Source: Pseudomonas fluorescens (GTDB taxonomy: Bacteria > Pseudomonadota > Gammaproteobacteria > Pseudomonadales > Pseudomonadaceae). Taken from it: a stretch of DNA of 64,000 nt. How positions within the stretch are numbered: position 1 is the first letter of the stretch; the number at the start of each line of letters is the position of its first letter. The notes below the pieces were generated by a model, which saw only the letters and a program-made list of their open reading frames with translations, did no database searches and was not told the origin of the DNA. Below are positions 1-8,470 of this stretch, in pieces. The DNA lies in contig NZ_MSDF01000051.1 of assembly GCF_002022275.1 (NCBI RefSeq), positions 1 to 64,000 on the forward strand. Reading direction: 5' to 3'. Both the position numbers and the translations under genes were made by a program.

Positions 1-120
1 GCGAGGTGCCGAGTGTTGGGGCAAGAGCCCTTTTAGTTACTTTTGGGGCTCTTTTCCAAAAGTGACCCGCCGTAAGGGCGGAACCCATATCAGCCGTGAC
101 CGCAGCAACGGATATGCCCC
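1..120. repeat. Pseudomonas intergenic repeat at the left edge
   Basis: The left edge carries a GTTACTTTTGGGGCTCTTTT-like stretch followed by CCAAAAGTGACCCGCCGTAA. This resembles a dispersed non-coding sequence I associate with Pseudomonas intergenic regions. It contains only short spurious open frames and no convincing gene. Confidence 0.4.
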
Positions 121-141
121 CAGCAAACCACCACACAGGCC

Positions 142-178
142 AAAAAAAAAGCCCCACAACCAAATGGGCCGCAGGGCT
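142..178 (-). terminator. Rho-independent terminator of the efflux operon
   Basis: Read on the minus strand, AGCCC and GGGGCT form the stem of a hairpin around a loop of about 25 bases, followed by a run of nine T. It sits about 40 bp past the stop codon of the outer-membrane factor, where the minus-strand efflux operon should end. Confidence 0.65.
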
Positions 179-219
179 AAAAATTGGCTGGATGCGACCA
201 ACCAAAGGAGCTCTTCAAA

Positions 220-1635
220 TCACTTGCTGCTAGCCACCACCGTGTCCGGCTGCCAGCCACCGCCCAACGCTTTGTAGATCGCCACGATCCCGCGATACAG
301 ATCCACTTCGGCCTGAGCCTGCGAATCCTCGGCGGCCAAACGCTCACGTTGCGCATCAAGCAGCACGAGGAAATCCACCGTCCCTTCGCGATAACGAATG
401 GCCGCCAGATCAGCCGCCGCACGGCTGGACTCACTCTGACGAATCAACGAGACCAGACGCTGCTGGCGTTTGCCGTAATCACTGAAGGCATTCTCCGATT
501 CTTCCAGGGCCAGCAATACCTGCTGCTCATAAGTCGCCAGAGCGCCATCGGCTTCTGCATTCGCGCCACGCAACCGCGCACGCACGCTGCCCAGGTCAAA
601 CGCAGCCCAGGTGATGCTTGGGCCCAGGGACCAGGCATTCGCCGCGGCGGAACCAATCTGCGAGCCGCGCCCGGCGGTAAAGCCGAGGAAGCCGCTCAGG
701 CTCACCCGTGGGAACAGGTCGGCCTTGGCCACGCCGATACGCGCGGTGGCGGCGGCGAGTTTGCGTTCGGCACTGAGGATGTCCGGGCGCCGTTGCAGCA
801 GTTGCCCCGGGTCGCCAATCGGCAACGCCTTGGCAATCGCCGGCAGGTCTTTCGGGCTCAGGTCCACGCTCAGCTTGTCGGGGCGCTGGCCGAGGAGGGT
901 GGCGATGCGGTTACGCTCGCGCACTTGCTCGGCTTGCAGTTGCGGCACGCTGGCTTCAACCGCCGCCAAACGCGCGTCGGCACGTTCAACGTCGAGCTGA
1001 TCGCCCACGCCTGCATCACGCAGGCTGACGGTGATGGTGCGCGATTCCTGCTGGTTCTTCAGGTTGTCCAAAGCGATGCGTTCGCGCAGTTGAGCGCCGC
1101 GCAGTTGACCGTAGGCGTCCACCAACTCGGCAATCATGGTGACTTGCAGTTGGTACAGGTCGGCTTCAGCCACCTGTTGGTCAGCGTCGCTGGCTTCCAG
1201 GTTGCGGCGGATGCGGCCGAACAAATCCACTTCCCAGGCCATGTCCAGGCCCAGGTCATAGCGCTCGCTGTTCACACGCTGAGTGGTCTGGCCAGGAATC
1301 TGACCTTTGCCCACGTCGCTGCTGACCCGGCTGGTGACGACCGGCATGATGTCGTTGGCTGCGTCATCACGGATGGCGCGTGCCGCCCGCAGACGGGCAA
1401 ACGCCACACGCAGATCACGGTTACCGTCCAATGACTGGGTCACCAGGCTGTCGAGGGTAGGGTCCTCGAACTGCTGCCACCAGATGCCTTCGTATTTGGC
1501 GTGGTCGTAGCTTTTGGTGTCGGCGGCGGCCGTGATGTTGGCCGCCTCCAGCTTCTCGGTTTTGTAGTCCGGGCCTACGGCACAGGCGGCAAGCGCCAGT
1601 ACCAGCAAGCTCGGCAGGAATACTTTCACGCTCAT
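220..1635 (-). CDS. oprN: Outer-membrane efflux channel, OprN/NodT type
   Basis: A 471-residue outer-membrane factor of the TolC/NodT lipoprotein family, the channel of a tripartite RND pump. The N-terminus has a signal peptide ending in a lipobox (LALAACAVGPDY), so Cys18 should be acylated. The body has the two repeated helical OEP halves, rich in coiled-coil segments (LRAARAIRDDAAN; LDVERADARLAAVEA). Length is normal for OprN/OprM proteins. The start overlaps the stop of the permease gene by 4 bp, which implies translational coupling, and the gene is last in the operon before a terminator. OprN rather than OprM is inferred from the MexF-like permease next to it. Confidence 0.85.
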   Translation of the reverse strand: MSVKVFLPSLLVLALAACAVGPDYKTEKLEAANITAAADTKSYDHAKYEGIWWQQFEDPTLDSLVTQSLDGNRDLRVAFARLRAARAIRDDAANDIMPVVTSRVSSDVGKGQIPGQTTQRVNSERYDLGLDMAWEVDLFGRIRRNLEASDADQQVAEADLYQLQVTMIAELVDAYGQLRGAQLRERIALDNLKNQQESRTITVSLRDAGVGDQLDVERADARLAAVEASVPQLQAEQVRERNRIATLLGQRPDKLSVDLSPKDLPAIAKALPIGDPGQLLQRRPDILSAERKLAAATARIGVAKADLFPRVSLSGFLGFTAGRGSQIGSAAANAWSLGPSITWAAFDLGSVRARLRGANAEADGALATYEQQVLLALEESENAFSDYGKRQQRLVSLIRQSESSRAAADLAAIRYREGTVDFLVLLDAQRERLAAEDSQAQAEVDLYRGIVAIYKALGGGWQPDTVVASSK

Positions 1636-4600
1636 TGCTGTGTCTCCAGCTTCAAGGCCTTGGCCGCTTTGCGGGCTTCGCCGCGTTCCACATGGCGACG
1701 GATCAGTACGTAGAACACTGGCGTCAGCAACAGACCGAAGAAGGTCACACCGATCATCCCGGAGAACACCGCCACGCCCATGGCATGACGCATTTCGGCA
1801 CCGGCACCGCTGGACAACACCAGTGGCACCACACCCATGATGAAGGCGAACGAGGTCATCAGGATCGGCCGCAGACGCAGACGGCAGGCTTCCAGCACCG
1901 CGGCGAGCGGGTCGAGGCCTTCCTGCTGTTTGTCTTTGGCAAACTCGACGATCAGAATCGCGTTCTTACAGGCCAGGCCCACCAGTACGATCAGGCCGAT
2001 CTGGGTGAAGATGTTGTTGTCGCCGCCCGAGATGATCACCCCGGTAATGGCCGACAGCAGCGTCATCGGTACGATCAGGATCACCGCCAGTGGCAGGCTC
2101 CAACTTTCGTATTGGGCGGCGAGTACCAGGAACGCCAACAGTACGCAGAGCGGGAACACGAACAGCGCGGTGTTGCCCGAGAGGATTTGCTGATAAGTCA
2201 GGTCGGTCCACTCGTAGGTCATGCCGTTAGGCAGTTCGTCTTTCAGCAATTTTTCAATCGCGGCCTGGGCCTGGCCGGAGCTGTAGCCCGGTGCGGCGTT
2301 GCCGTTGATTTCAGCAGTGATGAAGCCGTTGTAGTGCATCACGCGGTCCGGGCCCGAGGTGTCGCTGACCTTGATAAAGGTCGCCAGCGGGATCATCTCG
2401 CCTTTGTTGTTACGCACTTTCAGTTGACCGATCTGGTCTTCATCCAGGCGGAACTGTTGCTCAGCCTGCACGTTGACCTGGTAAGTACGGCCAAAGCGGT
2501 TGAAGTCGTTGGCATACAACGAACCCAGGTAGATCTGCAGGGTGTCGAAGATGTCGCTGATCGCCACGCCGTGGGTCTTGGCCTTTTCGCGGTCGATGGC
2601 AGCATCGACCTGGGGCACGTTGACCGTGTAGCTGGTGAACAGGCCGAACAGTTCAGGCGTGGTGCGGCTCTTGGTGATGATGTTCTGCACTTCTTTGTAC
2701 AGTTCGTCATAGCCCAGGTTGCCACGGTCTTCGATTTGCAGGCGGAACCCGCCGATCGTACCCAGGCCCTGTACCGGCGGCGGTGGGAAGATCGCCATGT
2801 AGGCTTCCTCGATGCTGCTGTACTTGCCGTTCAGCGCACCGGCAATCGCACCGGCCGACATGCTCGGGTCTTTACGCTCATCGAACGGCTTCAAAGTCAC
2901 AAACACGATGCCGCTGTTCGGACTGTTGGTGAAACCGTTGATCGACAGGCCCGGGAACGCCACGGCGCTTTCCACGCCCGGCTGTTTCAGGGCGATGTCG
3001 GACATGCGCTTGATCACGTCTTCGGTACGGTCCAGGCTGGCGGCGTCCGGCAGTTGCGCGAAGGCCACCAGGTACTGCTTGTCCTGGGCCGGTACGAAAC
3101 CGGTTGGCGTGTGGGCAAAGCCCAGCCAGGTCAGAACCATCAGGCCGGCGTACAGGAACAGCGCGATACCACTGCCGCGAATCACACGGCGTACGGTGCC
3201 GACATAACCATGGCTGGCCTTCTCGAAGAAGCGGTTGAACGGACGGAACAACCAGCCGCCAAAGACCGCGTCGAGCACTTTGGAGAAGCGGTCTTTCGGC
3301 GCGTCGTGGCCCTTGAGCAACACCGCCGCGAGGGCAGGGGACAAGGTCAGCGAGTTAAAGGCCGAGATCACTGTCGAGATCGCAATGGTCAAGGCGAACT
3401 GCTTATAGAACTGCCCGGTCAAACCACTGATAAACGCAGCCGGGATGAACACTGCACACAGCACCAGGGCCGTGGCGATGATCGGGCCGGTCACTTCGCT
3501 CATGGCCTTTTCAGTGGCCTGGAACGGTTCCAGACCCAGTTCGATGTTTCGCTCGACGTTCTCCACCACCACGATGGCGTCGTCCACCACGATACCGATG
3601 GCAAGTACCAGACCGAACAGCGACAGCGCGTTAAGCGAGAAGCCAAACAGGTGCATCACCGCAAACGTACCGATCAACGATACCGGCACCGCCACCAACG
3701 GAATGATCGAGGCGCGCCAGGTTTGCAGGAACAGAATCACCACCAGTACAACCAGGATCAGCGCTTCGAACAGGGTGTGAACCACCGCTTCGATGGAACC
3801 ACGCACGAAGATGGTAGGGTCATAGACGATGCTGTAGTCCATGCCTTGCGGGAAGCCCTTTTTCAGCTCCTCCATCTTGCCGCGCACTTCGTTGGAGATC
3901 TCGATGGCGTTGGAGCCCGGGCGCTGGAAGATCGGGATTGCCACCGCCGGCTGGTTGTTAAGCAACGAACGCAGGGCATATTGGCTGGAACCCAGTTCTA
4001 CCCGTGCGATGTCTCTCAAGCGCGTGATTTCACCGTTATCGCCTGCGCGAATGATGATGTTCTCGAACTCTTCCTCAGTGACCAAGCGGCCCTGAGTGTT
4101 CACCGACAACTGGAAGCTGGTGGCACTCGGTGCAGGTTGCGCACCCAGGGCACCGGCGGCCACTTGACGGTTCTGCTCGCGAATCGCGTTGACCACATCG
4201 GTAGCGGTCAGGTTGCGCGAAGCGGTTTTGTTCGGGTCCAGCCATACACGCAGGGAATAGTCGCCCATACCGAACAGTTGCACGTCACCCACACCGCCCA
4301 AACGTGCCAGCTCATCCTTCACGTTGAGCAAGGCGTAGTTGGACAGGTACAGCATGTCGTAGCGTTTGTCCGGGGAGGTCAAGTGCACCACCATGGTCAG
4401 GTCTGGCGAGGCCTTGTCCACGGTAATACCGATGCGCGTCACTTCCTCAGGCAGTTTTGGCTGAGTCCGCGTCACACGGTTCTGCACCTGCACCTGCGCG
4501 TTGTCCAGGTCAGTGCCCAGGGCGAAGGTAATAGTGAGGGTCAGCTTGCCATCGGCGGTCGACTGCGAAGACATGTACAGCATGTTTTCGACGCCGGTGA

Positions 4601-4811
4601 TGGCTTGCTCCAAAGGGGCCGCCACGGTTTCACCGATGACTTTAGGGTTGGCGCCCGGGAAGTTGGCACGTACCACCACGGTCGGCGGTACCACTTCCGG
4701 GTATTCGCTGATCGGCAGTTGGAACAGCGAGATCGCACCGGCGATCAGGATCAACAGCGACAGCACCGCTGCGAAGATCGGACGCGAAATGAAGAACTTG
4801 GAAAAATTCAT
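1632..4811 (-). CDS. mexF: RND multidrug efflux permease, MexF-like
   Basis: A 1059-residue inner-membrane RND (HAE1 family) drug/proton antiporter. It begins MNFSKFFISRPIFAAVLSLL, a classic MexF/AcrB-type first helix. Two large periplasmic loops separate helices 1-2 and 7-8. The proton-relay pair is visible in helix 4 (GIVVDDAIVVVENVER, around residue 407). Length and the FPPPPVQGLGTIGGF porter-domain segment fit the MexF branch better than MexB. It lies 15 bp downstream of the adaptor gene and overlaps the channel gene by 4 bp. MexF pumps typically export chloramphenicol, fluoroquinolones and trimethoprim; the substrate range here is inferred from the family. Confidence 0.9.
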   Translation of the reverse strand: MNFSKFFISRPIFAAVLSLLILIAGAISLFQLPISEYPEVVPPTVVVRANFPGANPKVIGETVAAPLEQAITGVENMLYMSSQSTADGKLTLTITFALGTDLDNAQVQVQNRVTRTQPKLPEEVTRIGITVDKASPDLTMVVHLTSPDKRYDMLYLSNYALLNVKDELARLGGVGDVQLFGMGDYSLRVWLDPNKTASRNLTATDVVNAIREQNRQVAAGALGAQPAPSATSFQLSVNTQGRLVTEEEFENIIIRAGDNGEITRLRDIARVELGSSQYALRSLLNNQPAVAIPIFQRPGSNAIEISNEVRGKMEELKKGFPQGMDYSIVYDPTIFVRGSIEAVVHTLFEALILVVLVVILFLQTWRASIIPLVAVPVSLIGTFAVMHLFGFSLNALSLFGLVLAIGIVVDDAIVVVENVERNIELGLEPFQATEKAMSEVTGPIIATALVLCAVFIPAAFISGLTGQFYKQFALTIAISTVISAFNSLTLSPALAAVLLKGHDAPKDRFSKVLDAVFGGWLFRPFNRFFEKASHGYVGTVRRVIRGSGIALFLYAGLMVLTWLGFAHTPTGFVPAQDKQYLVAFAQLPDAASLDRTEDVIKRMSDIALKQPGVESAVAFPGLSINGFTNSPNSGIVFVTLKPFDERKDPSMSAGAIAGALNGKYSSIEEAYMAIFPPPPVQGLGTIGGFRLQIEDRGNLGYDELYKEVQNIITKSRTTPELFGLFTSYTVNVPQVDAAIDREKAKTHGVAISDIFDTLQIYLGSLYANDFNRFGRTYQVNVQAEQQFRLDEDQIGQLKVRNNKGEMIPLATFIKVSDTSGPDRVMHYNGFITAEINGNAAPGYSSGQAQAAIEKLLKDELPNGMTYEWTDLTYQQILSGNTALFVFPLCVLLAFLVLAAQYESWSLPLAVILIVPMTLLSAITGVIISGGDNNIFTQIGLIVLVGLACKNAILIVEFAKDKQQEGLDPLAAVLEACRLRLRPILMTSFAFIMGVVPLVLSSGAGAEMRHAMGVAVFSGMIGVTFFGLLLTPVFYVLIRRHVERGEARKAAKALKLETQQ

Positions 4812-4826
4812 CTTGAGTTGTATCCC

Positions 4827-6068
4827 TTAACCGCGTGGAGTCGCAGCGCTGGCAAGCTTGGGCGCGGTTTTTTCCGGCGCCACTTGCTCCAGGTTGCTGG
4901 CTTCAAGCGCTTGTCGTTGTTGTGCCAAGGCGGCGAGGGTTTCCTTGCTGGCCATCGGGATGGTTTCCGGAGCAACCGGCGACCCCGGGCGAATGCGCTG
5001 CAAACCCTTCACGACGATGGTGTCGTCCTTGTTCAAACCGCTGCGCACGATGCGCAGGCCTTCGATCTTCGGCCCCAGTTCCACTGCGCGATAAGCTGGC
5101 TTGTCGCCTTCCATCACCAGCACGAATTTTTTGCCCAGGTCGGTGCCGACCGCTTCGTCGTTGATCAGCACGGCGGAGTAGGTGCCGCTGCCCACCAGCT
5201 TCAGGCGTGCATACAGGCCAGGGGTGTATTCGCCCTTGCTGTTATCAAACACGGCGCGACCACGAATAGTGCCGGTGGCCGGGTTGACCTGGTTGTCGAC
5301 GAAGTTCATCTGGCCCAGGTGCGGGTTGCCGGTTTCATTCGACAGACCCAGGTACACCGGGGTGGTCGCACCACGACGGCCTTCACGCGCCAGTTCGGTG
5401 TATTTGAGGTACACGCGCTCATCGGCGTCGAAGTAGGCGTAGACCTTGTCGGTGGATACCACGCTGGTCAGGGGGGTGGTGTCGGCGGTCACCAGGTTGC
5501 CGGCGGTGATTTCGGCACGGCTGACACGGCCGCTGATCGGCGAAGTCACGCGGGTGAAGCTCAGGTTCAGTTTGGCCAGATCCAGTTGGGCCTGGATTCC
5601 GGCGACACCGGCGCGGGCTTCCTGGGCAGCCGTGGTGCGCGAGTCAGCCAATTCGGCGGAGATCGCGTTGCTCTGACGCAGGCGTTCGCCACGTTGCGCT
5701 TCGTTATCGCTACGGCTGGCGGCGGCTTTGGTTTGGGCAAGTTGGGCTTCAAGGCGGCGCACTTCAGCCTGGAACGGACGCGGGTCGATCTGGAACAGCA
5801 AGTCGCCTTTCTTCACCAGAGCGCCCTCGGTGAAGGCAACCTGATCGATCTGACCAGACACGCGCGGACGAATCTGCACGGTTTCCGGGGCTTCGAGGCG
5901 ACCGGTGAATTCATCCCACTCGTTGACCGGTTGTTCGAGCACCTTGGCCACACTGATTTTCGCAGGGGGCATGGCGGCCGCTTGTTCCGGGGTCTTGCCG
6001 CATGCGCTCATCACCACCACGGCCAGAATCGCCAAGGGGAAGCGCAAATGTTTGAGTGACTGTTCCAT
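4827..6068 (-). CDS. mexE: RND periplasmic adaptor lipoprotein, MexE-like
   Basis: A membrane-fusion protein of about 413 residues that links the permease to the channel. The chosen start gives MEQSLKHLRFPLAILAVVVM followed by SACGKTP, a lipoprotein signal with the lipid-anchored Cys. An in-frame start three codons earlier is possible, but a GGCGG ribosome site is better spaced for this one. Downstream are the biotinyl-lipoyl half-motifs (PRVSGQIDQVAFTEGALVKK and TSPISGRVSRAEI) flanking a coiled-coil hairpin, then beta-barrel and membrane-proximal domains. It is first in the operon. No mexT-like regulator lies beside it in the window. Confidence 0.87.
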   Translation of the reverse strand: MEQSLKHLRFPLAILAVVVMSACGKTPEQAAAMPPAKISVAKVLEQPVNEWDEFTGRLEAPETVQIRPRVSGQIDQVAFTEGALVKKGDLLFQIDPRPFQAEVRRLEAQLAQTKAAASRSDNEAQRGERLRQSNAISAELADSRTTAAQEARAGVAGIQAQLDLAKLNLSFTRVTSPISGRVSRAEITAGNLVTADTTPLTSVVSTDKVYAYFDADERVYLKYTELAREGRRGATTPVYLGLSNETGNPHLGQMNFVDNQVNPATGTIRGRAVFDNSKGEYTPGLYARLKLVGSGTYSAVLINDEAVGTDLGKKFVLVMEGDKPAYRAVELGPKIEGLRIVRSGLNKDDTIVVKGLQRIRPGSPVAPETIPMASKETLAALAQQRQALEASNLEQVAPEKTAPKLASAATPRG

Positions 6069-6153
6069 GAGGTGCATCCGCCAATGTATTTGAGATGGGC
6101 GGATCATGCGCGGCGGGGTGCTATGTCACGAATCGAATGAAACAAAGGTAACT

Positions 6154-6168
6154 ATCATTCGGAATGAT
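6154..6168. promoter_or_regulatory. 15-bp palindrome upstream of the mexE-like gene
   Basis: ATCATTC-G-GAATGAT is a perfect 7+1+7 inverted repeat about 85 bp upstream of the efflux operon start, inside an AT-rich stretch that probably holds the promoter. It has the size of an operator for a dimeric repressor or activator. Which regulator binds it cannot be told from the sequence. Confidence 0.45.
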
Positions 6169-6799
6169 ATAAGCGCGGAGTTAGCCCTCTAGAATGCGGG
6201 TTTCGTTAGGGTGCTATCAATAGGCGTGATGGCAACACTCTATTGCGCAGGCTGCAAGGAACCCTGGCGGTATTCCGAGTGTCGGCTGCCGCGCCGACGT
6301 TAAACCTGAGCTCATAACCCCACATAACCGGGGAACTGGCTGAAACAGCCGGTTTAGAGAGCCGCGTCAGAACTGCGCAAAAAATGACTCGATTTGGCTG
6401 TGTATGTATTGCGATACAAAGCCGTACATTTAATTGACGCCATCAAAGCGCCACCCTATGATCGCCTGAAATTGATGGCGCAACGCCATGTAGAGGGATC
6501 TAGCGATGTGGCGTTTTGCACGTCGGACAAGGTTTAGTCTGCTGTCCGCTATTTTTTGCCTGGGTTCAGCGGGGTCTTGAAGAACTCCAGGGGTGGCTGA
6601 TCCAGCGGATTATTTATGGTCAAGTCATAACGCCCGCGTGGGGCATTCGTAAGATTGCAATTGGCTCGATATAGAGGCGTGTTTTGCCGCGTTGAGGAAT
6701 ACACAGTTGTAGCGGCACGAAAATTATATATTTTTTATGAGATATCCGAATATTAAACTTAATGTATTTGCATGCGATTGACGTTGAAGGTGAAGGTAT
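6169..6799. other. Gene-free interval between efflux operon and AT-rich islet
   Basis: No gene longer than about 60 codons is convincing here. A 9-bp-stem hairpin (AACTGGCTG/CAGCCGGTT) lies at 6334-6354. The last 170 bp (about 6630-6799) become AT-rich and carry short open frames in all three plus-strand frames that end shortly before the next gene. One of them may be the end of a lost toxin gene, but I cannot choose the frame. Confidence 0.4.
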
Positions 6800-7177
6800 A
6801 TGAGCTATTCAGACCTGCATTACGCAATGCAAGCTCAATATGGGCGGGCAATGAATGATATCGGCTTGATTCTGCCTCAGGCATTTGCGATGGCTTATGA
6901 TGAAATGTATATTCATTTGACTGCCCAGGATAACAAAGTACAAGTGATGGCATTTACGGCTTTGTTCATCGTTGCTATTGAAGGCGGCATGCGTTTTGAG
7001 TTGAGCGATCCTTTCGTTCGTGATGTGATTGAAGAGCTTTCTGTTGCGTACTCCAAGTTACACTGTCTGACGCTTAATGAGGAAGTTAGTGAGGATGATG
7101 AGCTTATGCTTGGGCATGTCAAAGGAGTATTACATTGCCTGGAGAGTTGGATTTTAGTAGGGCGGATAAATAGATAG
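6800..7177 (+). CDS. Hypothetical small protein, possible immunity protein
   Basis: A 125-residue soluble, acidic protein with no signal peptide or membrane segment. Predicted alpha-helical segments dominate (IEELSVAYSKLHCLTL). I do not recognise the family. Reasons to think it is a polymorphic-toxin immunity protein are contextual: it is short, AT-rich, stands alone, and opens an islet of similar small genes at least five of which look like immunity genes. A purine-rich GAAGG lies 9 bp before the ATG. Confidence 0.6.
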   Translation: MSYSDLHYAMQAQYGRAMNDIGLILPQAFAMAYDEMYIHLTAQDNKVQVMAFTALFIVAIEGGMRFELSDPFVRDVIEELSVAYSKLHCLTLNEEVSEDDELMLGHVKGVLHCLESWILVGRINR

Positions 7178-7207
7178 TTTGGGTGCTTTGTCTTTTAGCG
7201 GTAAGGC

Positions 7208-7387
7208 ATGGATGTTGAGCTGTTTTCCATGTTATTAACCTCCGGAATTTTTTTCATACGTAGGTCACGTTTACAGTTTGAAATTGCTGACGATCTTTTG
7301 GATGAATATGGTGTTTGTCTCACATTCTGGCAGTTGTGGTTTAAAGACGGCGTGAAAAAAGTGGGTTATTTTATCTTTAATTATTAA
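7208..7387 (+). CDS. Possible 59-residue hypothetical protein
   Basis: An open frame of 59 codons from an ATG, with protein-like composition (LQFEIADDLLDEYG; LTFWQLWFKDGVKK). It fills part of the otherwise empty gap between two immunity-like genes. The ribosome site is poor because TAAGG sits almost on the start, so it may instead be the remains of a longer immunity gene. No function is proposed. Confidence 0.3.
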   Translation: MDVELFSMLLTSGIFFIRRSRLQFEIADDLLDEYGVCLTFWQLWFKDGVKKVGYFIFNY

Positions 7388-7457
7388 TGGCGTCAGAAAT
7401 TTCTACTAATGGCATTGTGTGTTGTGGTCGGGGCGAAAAATAAATCTGTTCCCTTTT
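7384..7457 (+). repeat. Direct repeat copy 1 (RAYT/REP-like junction motif)
   Basis: About 74 bp that recur at 8394-8467. The most conserved core is TTGTGTGTTGTGGT..GGGGCGAAAAATAAA, ending in an AATCTGTTCCC-type motif resembling ends seen near REP-associated transposase genes in Pseudomonas. Substitutions between the copies fall partly at third positions of one reading frame, so this may also be a shared coding segment upstream of two different toxin tails. Confidence 0.55.
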
Positions 7458-7564
7458 TCTTACCCTTGGCTAAAATTCCGCTGAGACCCTATATTGGGAA
7501 TGCTACCAACGTGCTTGGCAATATGGCAAGCTCAGGGGTTTGGGCATTTATGGGGGTGAGTTGA
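7409..7564 (+). pseudogene. Candidate decapitated toxin tail, hydrophobic
   Basis: A 51-codon open frame beginning inside the direct repeat and ending 18 bp before the two-helix membrane gene at 7583. Its last part (RPYIGNATNVLGNMASSGVW and on) is hydrophobic and glycine/alanine rich, like the C-terminal hairpin of a pore-forming toxin, and it precedes a membrane-type immunity candidate. Reading it as a toxin remnant is an inference from position and composition. Confidence 0.4.
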
Positions 7565-7582
7565 ATTGCTAGGAGCGAGTAA

Positions 7583-7870
7583 ATGATTAAGCCCACGTCA
7601 AAATTACAAGCGTTTTTACTACTGTTTGTTTATTGCTTCTTGGTGTTCATGGTTGGGAGTGTTGTCGGTCTATTTTTAAAGGCAGTGATCGTTTACGTGA
7701 GAATTGATGTGTGGGCATTCGGCTGGAAAGACGTTTCAGGTGTTGTTGCCGGAGTTTTGATATATACAGGTTTTACCACCGTAGGAGTCTGGGTATTGTC
7801 TAGACTTGAGAAGCGTAATAAGCGCCAATCAGCTGAAGCAGATAATGGGGGGAAAGATAATGGAAAATAG
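7583..7870 (+). CDS. Two-helix membrane protein, candidate immunity protein (paralogue 1)
   Basis: A 95-residue protein with two membrane helices (about residues 10-35 and 50-72), a basic loop after helix 2 (SRLEKRNKR) and a charged cytoplasmic tail. It is clearly paralogous to the product at 8060-8341: both share the SK-x-x-x-FLLL-x-x-YC start, the second-helix VGVW motif and the basic end. Small two- to four-helix membrane proteins are the usual immunity proteins for pore-forming bacteriocins and CDI toxins, so that role is inferred. AGGAGCGAG gives a good ribosome site. The gene overlaps the next by 11 bp. Confidence 0.65.
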   Translation: MIKPTSKLQAFLLLFVYCFLVFMVGSVVGLFLKAVIVYVRIDVWAFGWKDVSGVVAGVLIYTGFTTVGVWVLSRLEKRNKRQSAEADNGGKDNGK

Positions 7871-8063
7871 AATGAAAGGAAGCGGTTTTGTCTTTGACCC
7901 TATAATTAAAAAGAGGACAGATTGGATTTTTGAAATATTTTTTTCTTTTGTTGATCGCGCTGAAAAAATTGTAGGTGTTCGTATCGATCATCGAAGTCGT
8001 GGGGTACCGAGGTTGGATGTCGAAAATAAATATGTCGCCTTTTTTTTGGGAGCCAAGAAGTGA
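7860..8063 (+). CDS. Hypothetical 67-residue protein between two paralogous immunity candidates
   Basis: The ATG lies inside the end of the upstream gene behind a GGGGGGAAAG ribosome site, and the TGA overlaps the GTG start of the next gene (GTGA), so the three are one translationally coupled unit. The product is basic, with one amphipathic or hydrophobic segment (WIFEIFFSFV). I do not recognise it. It could be an immunity subunit or a toxin-tip fragment captured between two immunity copies. Confidence 0.5.
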   Translation: MENRMKGSGFVFDPIIKKRTDWIFEIFFSFVDRAEKIVGVRIDHRSRGVPRLDVENKYVAFFLGAKK

Positions 8064-8341
8064 CTGGGCAAGGATCAAAAATCAAACTGTTTCTGCTGTT
8101 AGTGCTTTATTGCGTGGGTTTGTTTGTGTTTTTAGCGTTCTTCGGGACGTTTGCTGCGGTCGTTGTGCATTACTTTAAAAGTGGTGATTGGGAATTTACA
8201 AAAATTGATATTTTTCGTCTGGTTTTAGGCGCTTTGGCTTATGCCCTTCCTGTCGCTGTGGGGGTGTGGATATTGTATTTGCTCAAGGAACGTAAGCGCT
8301 GCAAAACACACACTGCCGAGGAGGATAGAAAGGACGGATAG
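8060..8341 (+). CDS. Two-helix membrane protein, candidate immunity protein (paralogue 2)
   Basis: A 93-residue protein starting with GTG that overlaps the preceding stop by 4 bp. Two membrane helices (about residues 9-34 and 48-70) are followed by LKERKRCK and an acidic tail. It aligns along its length with the product at 7583-7870, so the pair arose by tandem duplication and then diverged well beyond recent-copy identity. Immunity to a membrane-active toxin is inferred. Confidence 0.65.
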   Translation: MTGQGSKIKLFLLLVLYCVGLFVFLAFFGTFAAVVVHYFKSGDWEFTKIDIFRLVLGALAYALPVAVGVWILYLLKERKRCKTHTAEEDRKDG

Positions 8342-8393
8342 TGGATGAAAATAGAAGGTTAAGGGGAGAAAAGGGACCGATCTATATTTCTAG

Positions 8394-8467
8394 TTAATGA
8401 CGTCAAAAAATTCAGAGAACGGCCTTGTGTGTTGTGGTTGGGGCGAAAAATAAACCTGTCTCCCTTG
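8394..8467 (+). repeat. Direct repeat copy 2
   Basis: The second copy of the repeat at 7384-7457, with the same core and a nearly identical GGGGCGAAAAATAAACCTGT end. As with copy 1, a short open frame follows and stops just before the next immunity-like gene. The repeats are about 1 kb apart and bracket the two-helix gene trio. Confidence 0.55.
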
Positions 8468-8470
8468 TCC

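Noticed and set aside
1635..6059. A 1474-codon plus-strand open frame
   Set aside because: It is antisense to mexF and mexE, with His/Gln/Arg-rich composition typical of the reverse frame of GC-rich genes, and it has no domain or ribosome site.
6628..6799. Three different short frames that all look like protein ends before the gene at 6800
   Set aside because: All three plus-strand frames read plausibly in this AT-rich DNA and they cannot all be real. Without homology I cannot pick one as a toxin remnant.
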